NCBI RefSeq assembly: GCF_010389155.1
Contig: NC_057761.1
Location: 9,426,501 to 9,490,500, forward strand
From: Erigeron canadensis
Lineage: Eukaryota > Streptophyta > Magnoliopsida > Asterales > Asteraceae
DNA length: 64,000 nt
Direction of reading: 5' to 3'
Both the position numbers and the translations under genes were made by a program. The notes under the pieces were generated by a model. It searched no databases and had not been told where the DNA came from. It was given only the letters and a program-made list of their open reading frames with translations. Below, in pieces: positions 1-10,875 of the stretch (positions within the stretch are counted from its first letter, which is position 1; every line of letters begins with the position of its first letter).

Positions 1-2
1 AT

Positions 3-461
3 CCCTCATTTTCTATGGACTTGATGAACCGAGTATGTCGACCTTTTCTTGGTCATTTCATTAAAGTATTCGTTGATGATATTCTTATTTATACTAAGTT
101 TGAAGATGAGCATTAAGTTTATTTGCGAGATATTCTTGAAGTTCTTAGGAAAAAGAAGCTTTATGCTAAATTCTCCAAATGCGAGTTTCGGCTTCGAGAA
201 GTTCATTTTCTCGGGCATGTGACTTCCGAAGGTGGTATTAAGGTCGATCCTTTAAAGATTGAAGTTGTGATGAATTGGGAGCAGCCTAAGTGTCCTATTG
301 ATATTAAGAGTTTTCTGGGTTTAGCTGGTCATACTAGGAACTTCTTTCAGAATTTCCATTCTGACATTAAACTACGATGGAGCCGACGAAGAAAAAAGGG
401 GAAGTTTGGTGGACCGAATCACGTGGGTTTTCTTTTAGACATCGAAGTAGATGATGTTTGA
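3..461 (+). pseudogene. Ty3/gypsy reverse transcriptase fragment (element 0)
   Basis: This is the C-terminal half of a Ty3/gypsy reverse transcriptase. The fragment enters at the window edge in frame 3. It shows the catalytic F-V-D-D-I-L box at about 72-90, then the connection region with FLGH and SFLGLAGH (about 205-335). An in-frame TAA at 114-116 breaks it. Homology fades near 370, where the tether before RNase H should begin; the frame then runs on to 461 in unrelated residues. RNase H, integrase and chromodomain are all missing before the polypurine tract, so a large internal deletion has occurred. The frame sits just upstream of its own 3' LTR (959). The identification of RT is firm; the clade is not determined. 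Confidence 0.85.
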
Positions 462-958
462 TTATCTTATTCATCATTTTTTTAAAGCATGGATGATGAG
501 ATTTTTTAGAATGGTGTTTGACATCTGGATATGAATATTTGTTAATGTATTAGGATAAGTATGAACTCAGTTAAAAGGATATGTACGTAAGAAATGAAGG
601 TTAAATGGAATTTGTGAAAGTATATGGCAGTGAGATTTAGTATTGTCTGGGTTAATCTCATGTCATTGCCTGTTTTTTGAGTCGCATGGTACAAGGTTAT
701 ACCAACTCATTGATTTCGAGGGTTGATGAAATCAAGTCGGGGTGCTCGATCTCGTTGGGCCTACCCAAGTTGATGATAGGTCAATCGATTGTGTGATTTG
801 CGAATGATAGAGTTCAAATAGATATGAGTTGGTGGATAATAGATGTAACTTTCGATATTTACAAATAAGCATGGATGCCGAATTTTGAAGAATCGTTACC
901 ACATATCTATGTTGTTGACCCGATTCTGAGGACAGAATCCTCTTAAGGGGGAGGTAAT
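462..958 (+). other. 3' untranslated remnant of element 0 with polypurine tract
   Basis: No open coding frame is visible. The end (about 931-957) reads GGACAGAATCCTCTTAAGGG followed by a GGAGGT run, a typical polypurine tract directly before an LTR that starts TGTAACATCC at 959. The rest of the stretch looks like decayed 3' internal sequence. Confidence 0.6.
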
Positions 959-1211
959 TGTAACATCCTAAACTTTTTATCTTTGACTTCGATTTGACTG
1001 TTAGTTGACTTTGACCCCGTTAGTTGCTTATATGCTTAGGTAATTAACTATTGAAGCTTGGATAATGCTTGTAATGCTTTAATTAGTTGAAAAAAGATCA
1101 TAATATGTTATTTTAGTTGTTGGTTAGATATTAGAGTGCTCGCTCGGTCGTTTGAGTTCCCGGTTCGTTAGTTTAAGCCTTAACGGTCGTTAAATTTAAG
1201 TTAAGGGCAGT
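959..1211 (+). repeat. 3' LTR of element 0, first segment
   Basis: The LTR starts TGTAACATCC right after the polypurine tract and is interrupted at 1211/1212 by element A. It resumes at 15852 and ends TTGGGTGTTACA at 18154, which gives an LTR of about 2.55 kb. The split is supported by the near-identical pentamers GCAGT (1207-1211) and GCAAT (15847-15851) on the two sides of A. Confidence 0.75.
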
Positions 1212-1500
1212 TGTAACAACCGACTTAGAAATGTACTAAATAAGTTCCTCGAATCGTACATTCACCATTAGAACAATTAGACAGTTCTATTTAACTTAAA
1301 TTCTTGATATATTTGGACCCAATCATGTGTTTACATGAAGGTCAATTTGATCTTAAATCTTGATTTAAATGACGAATTTATGATTTAATACCATAGAATA
1401 CTAAAGCTCGGGTCGTAAACGTTTGTGTTCATAAAAGTTCTAGTCCAAAACGTTCACAAATAGTCCCTACATTTATTAAGTTCATTTAATATTGGAAAAC

Positions 1501-1508
1501 TATAAATA
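1501..1508 (+). promoter_or_regulatory. TATA box of the 5' LTR of element A
   Basis: TATAAATA followed by GAGGGTTTAGAGAGAG lies 290 bp into the LTR, a usual place for the U3 promoter. In the 3' LTR the same site reads TCTAAATA (13795-13802), so that copy has probably lost its TATA box. Confidence 0.65.
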
Positions 1509-2260
1509 GAGGGTTTAGAGAGAGAAAGCACCAACCTTCATCATCTTCTTCTTCCATTTCTCTCACTAAAAACACACACTACAGCCACCAAAAACACACA
1601 CAAAAGCATCTCTTGATTTTGGATTGTTAAATCAAAATCGTTTGTACTTTTAGCATCCTCGTGATAATCAAAACACACTTCTTGAATCATTTTACAGGTA
1701 ACAACAACATTTGATGAGCTTTTGATCAAATTAAAAATGTACTTTTTCAAGTTTATGTTCTTGATGATTTGGTCCAATTTTTGAATGAAAATCATGTTAA
1801 TAGTTAATGGGTTTGTGTCTAAATGTGTTTAGTAACATTTTTATGAACAAATTTGAGTCATAACATGCTTTAATCTACAAAACCCATTTTTTTTTAAAAG
1901 TGAAAGTACAACTTGTTCTTGAGGTCACAATTTGTTCATATCATGTTTTGATCTTATAATTAGTATTGGTGTTATGAGACGATGATATTGTGTGAATATC
2001 TGCTAGTTTTATGACCCAACAAGTCCTGAAATCGGTCTAGACCTTCGTTTTGTGTTCTCGTGCTTGTCTAGCCTGCTTGGTGAATGGGACGGTCCTGATG
2101 GGACGATCTTGGTCCCAAGATCCTTCTAGGGCAGCCTGTTCGTTCTTGTGGATGCTCGTTTGGTCTCGTGTGAAAGTTGTGATGTGTTGTGGTGATGGAA
2201 CACTCCTGGTTAATTGATCTTCTAAGATTGGTTTTGCTCAAACAATTGTTCTTGGCGCTA

Positions 2261-2401
2261 GGAAGATCTTGCCAGGAAAATCTTGCCAGGACGATCTTGC
2301 CAGGAAGATCTTGCCAGGACGATCTTGCCAGGAAGATCTTGACACAAAACGATCTTGCCAGGAAGATCTTGCCAGGAAGATCTTGACACAAAACGATCTT
2401 G
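2261..2401 (+). repeat. 15-bp tandem word array in the 5' LTR of A
   Basis: About ten copies of GATCTTGCCAGGA(A/C) or close variants, partly in the form GATCTTGACACAAAAC. The 3' LTR has about nine (14555-14679), so the copy number has changed since insertion. The period is a multiple of three, which keeps both strands open but does not make a gene. Confidence 0.9.
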
Positions 2402-2835
2402 TTTTATAACTTGGCATGCTTGAACTTAAATCAACTAGATCTTGTACTTAACCACTAGACCAGTACATTAAAACTCATAATTCATCTAAATCATTTAAAG
2501 CACAAGTTCTATGGTCGATCAAACTAAGTTCTTAAGACAAGAAAATCATTAGTAACGACATGTTCAACACATTACCATTATAACTACATATGTGTGTGTG
2601 ATCATTCAAACTCTTTTTGAGTCAAAACGTTCAAGGATCTTTATGGGCCAAATCATCCGTTCATCAAGGACATTTCAATGATTAATTAATCACATGAATT
2701 AATACATGTGTTCATTTATGATCAATGATCTATATATAGGTTTCCATTAAGGTGTACTTGGATTTTGATAGATATAACCTATCTATCTTGGTGCTTGTTC
2801 TCTGTGCTTATAAAACGTGCTTGTACCAGATCATT

Positions 2836-3239
2836 GTGAGTTTCGTAGCCCTTTTTACTTATATAAATATTTTGGGGTGAAAGGATACTCGTACCTTTGT
2901 GTCTATCATCATTTATGGCTATTTGACTGTACTGTATGATGTGCACTATGATACTTGATACTTATGTTGGAGTTTGAGATAAATGATACTTGATACTTAT
3001 GGTGGAGTTGGAGGCACCAGTTGAGATACTTCATACTTGGTACTTGCACCGTTAGGACTGGTATACCGTAAGTGCTGGTTGCATAGAGATACTTGATTCT
3101 TGCTATCATAAGTAAGTTGTTAGCCATATTGCTGTGTAGATCTTGATGATATTTCGACCTGGAACCATTCTTGATACTTGTTTACAAAATCTACGAACTC
3201 ACCAACCTTTGTGTTGACACTTTTGAGTATTCCTTTCAG
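2836..3239 (+). other. Putative intron within the 5' LTR of A
   Basis: It begins with a strong donor-like GTGAGT (2836-2841) and ends in TTCCTTTCAG/G (3239). The same pair lies in the 3' LTR (15114-15539) and in the LTRs of G, B1, B2 and element 0. The donor can pair with CTACGAACTCAC (3191-3202), 37 nt before the acceptor. Splicing is inferred, not shown. Confidence 0.5.
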
Positions 3240-3549
3240 GTGTTCAAGCTAATCGTGGCTAGAATTGGAACTTGGGACTTGTAGCAGACCTCAGGCATAG
3301 GATTTAGAGTTTTGCATACCTTCTTTTGTGCTTGATGGCATTAGGCCTAATCTCTTCCCCTACGTGGGAATTTATCTCATACTTTATTTGAATGCTTGGT
3401 TGTGAACTGTGTTTTGCATGTTTGAATTATGAAATTGACTATCCATGCTTAATTTATGCACACATATAGCTATTCCTATGTAACATCCATGTGCGCGTGT
3501 GCTTTATCTTGCATCTCGAGTTTTCCGCCTTAGTTGGGGTGTGACAGAT

Positions 3550-3561
3550 TGGTATCAGATC
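3550..3561 (+). promoter_or_regulatory. Primer binding site of A (tRNA-iMet type)
   Basis: TGGTATCAGATC begins three bases after the LTR end. The related element G has TGGTATCAGAGC at the same place (62435), the usual complement of the plant initiator-Met tRNA 3' end. Confidence 0.85.
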
Positions 3562-4292
3562 CTTGGTTATAAAGAACTAGGTGGTTTTGCCTAGACTATA
3601 ACCTAAGAACCTCACGTAACATGCATAATAGGAATTATATTTGCATCTTGTTCAAGTAAACTTTATGTGATTTCTTTATGCGACGTATGATGTGATGATT
3701 CATGTATTGAGTTGTATGATCTTGTGCATATTAGTACAATGCTACTTAGTCACCTAGGAATCATGGAATGCATTGCTATTTGTGGGAGTTCGTAGGTGTT
3801 CTTGTGCCGGTCGAAATCGTGGTTGGATCTTGAGTAGGAGATGTTGGAGATGGTTGCTTATTTATTTATTATTCTTATGTCCCCAGCGAAATGAAGCGTT
3901 GTTAGTGACAAAGTATGGCGATATATCATCACTGGAAAAGCTGATCAACTTTTTGCGTGTGGTATATGGTCTATGGAGTTGTTGGCAACATTGATCGCGC
4001 CCCGATGGTTAGAGTGTGGTAGCAACCCTGGGCCGCTTAATAGGTGTTGGAAGGGTGGAGGGTTAGCCGTTAATACACTCTGTATACATACCTAACCAGT
4101 ACCTAGAGAGCATACCAGTACCGTGATCCGACCTTGCATTAGATGTACTAGGGGTGTGGAGGGTTAGCCGCTGGTACACCCTGTATACATACACCGGTAG
4201 TGCAACGGATGTAGGTGTTAGATTCGGACCACACTTTAGCTGTTGTAATTTGATCAATGCATCTGATTTACCGGACATGTGGAGGATTAGCC
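3562..4292 (+). other. Non-coding leader of A, upstream part, with repeated motif
   Basis: There is no gene here. It holds a roughly 37-bp motif (TGGAGGGTTAGCC, then GGTACACCCTGTATACATAC) at 4055-4092 and 4156-4192, and the first half of a third copy at 4279-4292. B1 splits that copy, and its second half resumes at 8245. The leader of G has two copies of the same motif. Confidence 0.75.
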
Positions 4293-7200
4293 TGTAACAA
4301 CCGTACTTTTAATATTATATATGTGCTAGTTAGGTTGTCTACGTTCCCGCAAGCCATAGTTATACTTGAAGCTAGTAGGTAATGCCCCAAATTAGTAATC
4401 TAAAGCTAATGATATGTATAAGAATTTCCTAATGAAAATACCTCGGAACAAAAATTTTTAGAGGTGATCAATCGATAGGATAATAATAACTTAAGACTCG
4501 CAAATTGAGATACCAATCAAAATTCCTATGGAATGCCCAACAAATCAAAAATAAAACCAAATCAAGAGGATATGATCATGATAAATAAAATTTTCAACTA
4601 AAAATATAATTGGAAGTATTATGTACGTAAAAGTGTCGAAAACTTAATAAGTAAGCATATAAGCTTAAAATTAATACAAATTTACAACCAATGACCTATG
4701 TAACCAACTAAAAATACAAGAATATATCCATACACATAAATATACATGACTTATACACATATATACATATTCCTAACTAAAACAACCAATTACTTACCTC
4801 TAACTAACTAAACACTTACAAAACAAATACATAATTAACATATACTTATACAACAACTTATACACTAATTTTATACAAAAAAAATAAATAAGGAAAAAGC
4901 CTTTTCATTACCCCCAAGGCCGGCCCCCCCCTTTCCCCCTCACACACTCCACATTTCAAATTTCACTTCCACAAAATCACTCTTGGAACTCTCATTTTTA
5001 CACACTCTTCACACTCTTCACATACTAGTCATTATTTTCTCTCAAGAAACTCCTCCTCCCTTCTCTTTTCTTGTCCATTTCGGCAGCCATTAGAAGAAGC
5101 AAGAACAAGACTAAAAACTCATCTAAACACTTGATAATAATAAGGGTTGTAGGTTAGATAAACAAAGGGTTGATTCAAGAATAGTTTAAGGGTTGTTTCA
5201 AGTGTTGAATAAGGGTATTCTTGGAGATATAGGCCACGAAATTTCTGCCATTTCTCATCAACAAAAACGTGTGCAACAAGGGTATATATCTTCATCTCTT
5301 TATTTGATTAATCTTATTCTTGTTCATATTAAAAAGGTTTTATCAAAAGTCCATGTTTTCTTCATGTTTTCTTTTGAATATACACTTGATGAGGGCAAAG
5401 TTGATAGGATCTTTCTTTCCATGCTCATGCATGTTAAATCCATGAAGAAAGATCCAAGGACTCAACTAGTTAAAGACCCAAAAGTGTAGTTATATATTAT
5501 ATAGCTTTTGATATGATTTTTTCTTTGAAAGATGGTTATATTCATACATATTATGAAGGTAATATTTCTGGAAATATTTGTAAAAATATGAATTTTATTG
5601 ATAAAGTGTTGGATCTATGAAAGTTAGCATCAAAAAGGTGGATATGTGTTGATTAGTTGTAAAGTAACTTTTTATATAAAAAGATGAACATATTTTATAT
5701 AATATTTATGTATATATTTCTGGAAAATTTCATAAAAATACATTTTTATGTTGATGGATTTTGTTGGATAAAGATTTGTTGTTAAAAAATGATGAGATGA
5801 TTACATGCATGCTAGAATTAAGAAAGTTGGATTGTTGTTTGGATTATGAGGTGAAGCTAGACTTGTGTCAACTGAAAAATATGTTAAAAGTCATGCAAAT
5901 ATTATGGAAAAATTCACAAAATATCAATTACATAAAGCTTGGGTCAAAACAAGTTAAAATATGCTTGAAATCGAAAACCGAAAGCTTGTTAAAATGCATT
6001 TTGAGCACACACATGCACCATAACTTTATGACCATGAAAATGTGATGAAAATACTGGAAATATGACAAATTAAAAGTATAAAACTCAAATCATTTGATGC
6101 ATGGCAAGAATAAGCTCAAAAATCGTCTTTTCGGGTCAAATAATCACCAACCGAAAGCACAAAATTGCACATAGCACACCACCACCACAATCACGACTTA
6201 GGACATCAAAATATGATGGACATTCTGGAAAAAATGAAATAAGAACAAAAATCCCTTTTGAAGCATTTAATTTGGTTGAGAAATGAGGCAAAAATCACTA
6301 TTTCGGTAAACGATTTTATGTTTAAAAGTCCTCAAATTATAAGGACACAAGAGAGGTTGAATGGTTACAAATTTTTATTGATAAAAGTTGCCTAAAAAGG
6401 CCTGGGATTTTTGGACAAAAGCTCTTGTGATGATTTCTAAGTGTTTTTATAATTTAGTGAATTTAAAAGGGATTTTAAGGAATAAATAAATCAATAATAA
6501 ATTATATAAATCATGAACTTGGACAAAATCACATAACTAATGTTAAAATAACCTAAATCTACCGGAGAAAAATAATTTCAAGGAGAGAAACAAGTTTTAC
6601 ATAATTTAAGAATAAATAACTAAGTTAACATCACTAATTAATCACTATTATTAAATAATTAATAGTAAAGCCTAAATAAATAAATAAAATAAAATATTAC
6701 AAGTTTAAGAACATAATAATCAGTAGATAATCAAAACATAATTATCCATAAATTTTAAGGGTAATTTAAGAACCTAAGAATCACTATAAGGAATTATTTA
6801 ATTAATTAATGAATAAATGGAATAAATAATTAATTAAATAATAATAAATCAAGGAAATTAATATAAATCAGAAAATATATTTTTAAATCCAAAACAGTAC
6901 AGTACCAATATCAAATAATAGTACAAAGCAAAGTGTGCAAAAGAAATCTCGCGAATCAAAGCCGAATTACCGAAATTCCAACAAACGCGCAAAAACGCTT
7001 AACGCAAAAAACTACTCTTACCATCAATTCCAATTTGACCAAACATCTTGAACATCATAATGCACCTTGATTCCATAATTAAGTAACAACCAAAGATAGG
7101 CAAGCCTACTAGCATAAATCTCATGATCTAGTTCACTAGTTCATGTAGCACGCACTTACGTTGTGTATATTTGAATACCATGGTTTAGGCTTGCTTGAGG

Positions 7201-8244
7201 GACGACACCACTAGGCGCACATCTCGTATTTGATCAGCCCCCATTACTCTCAAATCAAGTGAGTCATAGCCCCCTTTCAAACTCTTTTATGTGTTTTACT
7301 TTCGGGGTGAAAAGCATGATAAATGAAACTACTTTCTATATATGCAATGTTTCTTGAAAGAGAGTTTGTTATATGAAATGATTCTTGATATATGAGTATG
7401 AAATGATAATAAAGGATTTATGTGATGAGCTTGAGTTCTGTCAAACCGCGGCGTTCGGTACACTACTATTTACTCCGAAAGTGGAGGCCTGTAGTTAGTT
7501 AGTTGCGCAACTAGGTTTCGTCCGCCCACCCAAAGCGTACCGTTGGAAGGTTGGTTGCCTTCGTGACAACCTCCACTTCTAGTCTGGCCCCCGGGTGTTC
7601 TAACTACCTTAAGATAATCGGGCGTCTCCATGGCACGACCCATTATCATCATTGTTATTATTATTACGGCACTTGATTGACAGCTGTGCTATGAATTGAA
7701 TTATTGGATTGTAATCGGACTTGAATAAAATGGTAGTAGTAGTGGCTCAAGCATTTACTCATCTAAGATAATGGAATTAGACCTTGTGGTCATATGACAA
7801 GGATTTATTTACGTGGGTTAAAATTGAGTTGAACAAATGATTATCAAAGGATGAATTGGAAATATTCATAGAAATTGGTGATTCCCAATTTATTTTGTTA
7901 TGATGTGTATATATGCTTATTGTATTAGTTAAAAACCTATGAACTCACTCAACTCTCGTAGTTGACACTTTTTCTTCATGCTTTTTTAGGTTTAGAGCAG
8001 TAGGTTTGCTTATGGACCGCTTTTGGACATTGTGTTTGTTTGGTGAACGAAGACATGTAATGCAAACAGTTTATCTTTTATTCGGATTTGGACTTATGTA
8101 ATGATTTTTAACACTTTACTTTGAACTATGTAATCGTTTAATTTGGAATGGTTTTAAGACTTTAATTAAGATGTTTTCCATTTAATCTTTTGTACCATGT
8201 CGTTCTGTGGCATCTCGTGTTTCCGCCGTAGTCGGGGTGTTACA
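4293..8244 (+). mobile_element. Solo LTR B1 (3952 bp) inside the leader of A
   Basis: It starts TGTAACAACC, ends TCGGGGTGTTACA, and is flanked by a perfect 5-bp duplication TAGCC (4288-4292 and 8245-8249). No internal coding region is present, so this is a solo LTR left by recombination between two LTRs. It shares landmarks with B2: GGTGAGTCATAGCCCC-type block at 7259, TTTCGGGGTGAAAA near 7303, CGTCTCCATGGCACGACCC near 7624, and TTGACACTTTTTCTTCATGC near 7963. The short open frames inside (for example 5193-5489 and 5761-6045) have no recognisable content. Confidence 0.93.
7259..7989 (+). other. Putative intron within solo LTR B1
   Basis: Donor GTGAGT (7259) and acceptor CTTTTTTAG/G (7989) match the arrangement in A. 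The arm CTATGAACTCAC (7937-7948) complements the donor region GTGAGTCATAG (7259-7269). Confidence 0.45.
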
Positions 8245-8549
8245 TAGCCGCTGGTACACCCTGTATACATACATGAATGGTGGGTTGGATGTAGAGATTA
8301 GATTCGACTTGCGCCTTTTTGGCTGCGATGATTTAATGTTTAGTTGTGATGTTACCTTGTACTGCATGATTGACTCTGATGATATTGTTTCAATTGGATT
8401 GTGATAATTGAATTGCCTGCGGTACTGAATACATAAATGTATAGAAATCTAGAAAACTAACACGAGTGCGTTGAGAGTGCGTAAATGACGTCACGAACGA
8501 CTATTTCCTCATTCTAACGCCGAACACGTCCTTTCCTAATATAGGAAAA
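8245..8549 (+). other. Non-coding leader of A, downstream part
   Basis: It resumes the interrupted leader motif (8245-8274) and runs to the gag start. The stretch just before gag (8511-8549, with CATTCTAACGCCGAAC) closely matches the same place in G (63315-63355), which supports the start choice at 8550. Confidence 0.7.
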
Positions 8550-9183
8550 ATGGTGCGAACGAGGGCGAACCCGAATGTTGAGGCTCAAGGAGAACAGGGC
8601 GCCCGTGGTAATCCAAGAGGCGACCGAGGAGGAAATCAAGGAAGAGACCGTGAGAAGGGCTGTGGTGGTCGAGGAGGTGCTGCGGATCATGTTGAGATCC
8701 CCGACATAGCTACTATATTTGCTGAGCAGTTGACCGCTTCCATGCCAACTATTGTGGCACAAGTCACTGCTGCCATGGGTAGAACTCAGGACCACCCTCA
8801 GAGAGGAGCACCAGAAGCTATACAAGAACCAGTGGCGGTTGAACCAGAGGGAGCTAATCCAGAGCAGGTAGTTCATGAACAAGAAGATTACGACCCAGAG
8901 GTTGAGTTTGTTGGAGATGGTGTGTATGTTGGTCCGAGACCAAGGAGGGTTGCTCGAGTTCATGTTGATGATGATGATGAGACAATGAATGGGTGTACTT
9001 ATAGAGAATTTCTCCATTGTGGAATACAAGACTATGATGGAAAAGGGCGGTGCTGTGAAGTTTATTCAGTGGTTGGAGAAAATGGAGTCTGTGATTGATA
9101 TGAGTGAGTGTGCGCCACATCAGAGGGTCAAGTATGTAGTTGGGTCTCTCACTGATAAAGCCTTGACTTGGTGGAACACTTAA
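8550..9183 (+). pseudogene. gag: gag, N-terminal part (element A)
   Basis: This is the N-terminal part of Gag, the structural protein that forms the particle around retrotransposon RNA. The start MVRTRANPNVEAQ is the same as in element G (63356), so the ATG at 8550 is well supported. A Gly/Arg-rich N-terminal segment is followed by an acidic stretch and then the start of the Retrotrans_gag domain, with W-L-E-K and L-T-W-W motifs. A one-base change near 9045-9048 shifts the frame: the upstream frame ends after 182 codons at 9098, and the true frame continues from about 9046. An in-frame TAA at 9181-9183 then interrupts the W-W-N-T block that is open in G. It is clearly gag; this copy cannot make it intact. 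Confidence 0.9.
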
Positions 9184-10425
9184 TTGCAAGCTAGAGGAAG
9201 GACTGCTGCTGTAGCTATGCCATGGGAAGAGTTTAAAGGACTGATGTTGAAGAAGTTTTGTTCGGAAGTGGAAGTTAGTAGGTTGGAAAGAGAATTCGGA
9301 GAACTCAAGATGACTGGAGCTGAGCATGCCAAGTACACTAGTCGATTTGAAGAGTTGTCCAGGCTTGTCCCGCATCTAGTGACACCGGACTCCAAGGATA
9401 TCCAAAAGTACATCTTGGGCTTGATTCCTCAGATTAGACTGACTATGGCAGGGAAAACTCCTGCTACTATGAATGAAGCAGTGTTGAAATCAGAGGCTAT
9501 TACCGACGAGTTGGTTCAAAGTGGAGTCTTGAGTAAGTCAAGTGAGAAGAGGAAAGATTGGGGGGAGACCAGCAAATGGAGGGGTGACAAGAAGGATAAG
9601 AGGGCCAAGACGGGGAAAGTGTATTCCGCGACTGAGATGGTTCAGAAGGGTTATGTGGGCCCGCACCCCCTATGCGGCAAGTGTAATCTGCACCATTTGC
9701 CAACATCACCATGTAAGACTTGTTTCAACTGTCAGAGGTTTGGTTATCTTGCTAGAGATTGTAGAGCACCACGAGTACAAGCAGCCCCACTGAATGTTGC
9801 ACCATTGAATGCCATCCCACCTAATGCCAGAAACCTTCAAGGTAACCGAGGAACTTGTTATGAATGTGGGAGCGCTGACCACTACTATAACACATGCCCC
9901 CGACTTAACCGACAACCAGCCCCAGCAACAGTGAACCGTAACCAGGTGCAGATTGCCGGTCCACCTCAACCAAGAGCAAACCAAGGTCAGCAAGCCAGAG
10001 GTCGAGTCTTTGCCCTAATTGCTGTGGAAGCTGCAAATGAACCCAACATCGTCACTGGTACATTTCTTCTGAACGATCATGTTGCTACTGTGTTATTCGA
10101 TTCTGGAGCCGACTATAGCTTTATGTCCACTAACTTTCTGTGTATCTTAAATGTGCCAACCTGTTACTTGCATGCTTGTTACGAGATTGAGGTAGCCAGT
10201 GGTAAACTAGCTAGGCTAGACAGGGTAGTGCCTAATTGTGTACTTACTTTAGAGGGCTACTCGTTCTATATTGATTTGATTCCTTTCGGAATGGGTAGTT
10301 TTGACGTTATCGTTGGGATGGATTGGTTTTCCCGTGTGGATGCATCCATCGTATGCCGCGCTAAAATCCTTAGGATACCTATGAGCGACGGTCATGTGTT
10401 AGAAATTCATGGCGAACGAACATAA
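9184..10425 (+). pseudogene. gag C-terminal part, zinc knuckles and protease (element A)
   Basis: A 413-codon open segment in the same frame as the gag part that ends at 9183. Residues 1-115 finish the Retrotrans_gag domain. Two zinc knuckles follow: C180/C183/C193, where the His position (188) is Tyr, and a canonical C225/C228/H233/C238. The aspartic protease has D-S-G-A at 306-309 and a later I-V-G-M-D-W block. The frame ends at TAA 10423-10425, although RT homology continues directly in the same frame, so this is a nonsense mutation inside the polyprotein and not the natural end. The protease would cleave the Gag-Pol precursor. The first residue shown is not a real start; the segment is a continuation. 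Confidence 0.9.
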
Positions 10426-10875
10426 ACTATTGGCCGACACCTTAAGAGTGCTACCGATAAGGTAGCCAAGATTACTGACATACCTATCGTATGCGACTTC
10501 CCTGATGTTTTTCCTGATGATGTAGTGGGATTACCCCCACCTCGGCAAGTCGAGTTTCGCATTAATCTAGTACCCGACGCTATGCCAATAGTGAAAACAC
10601 CGTACCGTTTGGCTCCTTCCGAATTGCAAGAACTAGCAGCACAATTGCAAGAATTACAAAATAAGGGATTCATTCGACCGAGTTCTTCGCCTTGGGGTGC
10701 ACTGATATTATTTGTTAAAAAGAAGGATGGGTCGTTTCGCATGTGCGTTGATTACCGCAAGTTGAACAAATTAACCGTTAAGAACCGTTATCCTTTGCCA
10801 CGTATTGATGATTTGTTCGATCAGTTGCAAGGCACCAAGTACTTCTCTAAGATCGACCTTGCTATCATCAGTTGA
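10426..10875 (+). pseudogene. Reverse transcriptase N-terminal part (element A)
   Basis: The linker and the fingers of the Ty3/gypsy RT follow in the frame of the protease. Seen in order: D-F-P-D-V-F-P-D-D (about 10498-10524), L-P-P-P-R-Q-V-E-F, the Y-R-L-A-P-S-E block, S-S-P-W-G-A and V-D-Y-R-K-L-N, ending at F-S-K-I-D-L. That last block holds the first catalytic Asp. Directly after it, near 10859, about eight bases are missing compared with the family pattern, which removes part of the S-G-Y-H block and shifts the frame to that of the next segment. RT copies genomic RNA into DNA; this one is inactive as it stands. Confidence 0.9.

Larger units (their letters stand above)
1212..3546 (+). repeat. 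5' LTR of element A
   Basis: The LTR is 2335 bp long, starts TGTAACAACC and ends GGGGTGTGACA. Inside it are a TATA box (1501-1508), a CT-rich likely transcript start region, a 15-bp repeat array (2261-2401) and a putative intron (2836-3239). The 3' copy is 2341 bp. Confidence 0.95.

Noticed and set aside
2068..2391. Open frames on both strands in the LTR array of A (2068-2391 minus, 2189-2386 plus, 14266-14667 minus)
   Set aside because: They arise from a 15-bp repeat, a multiple of three, which keeps frames open; the peptides are simple repeats.
5193..6045. Frames 5193-5489 and 5761-6045 in solo LTR B1, and 21119-21307 in B2
   Set aside because: They are not kept between B1 and B2 and have no recognisable motif; they are chance frames in LTR DNA.
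8514..9413. Antisense frames across the gag of A (8514-9029, 8854-9375, 9180-9413)
   Set aside because: They are shadows of gag; they have low-complexity His/Ser content and no homologue pattern, and the sense strand matches element G.
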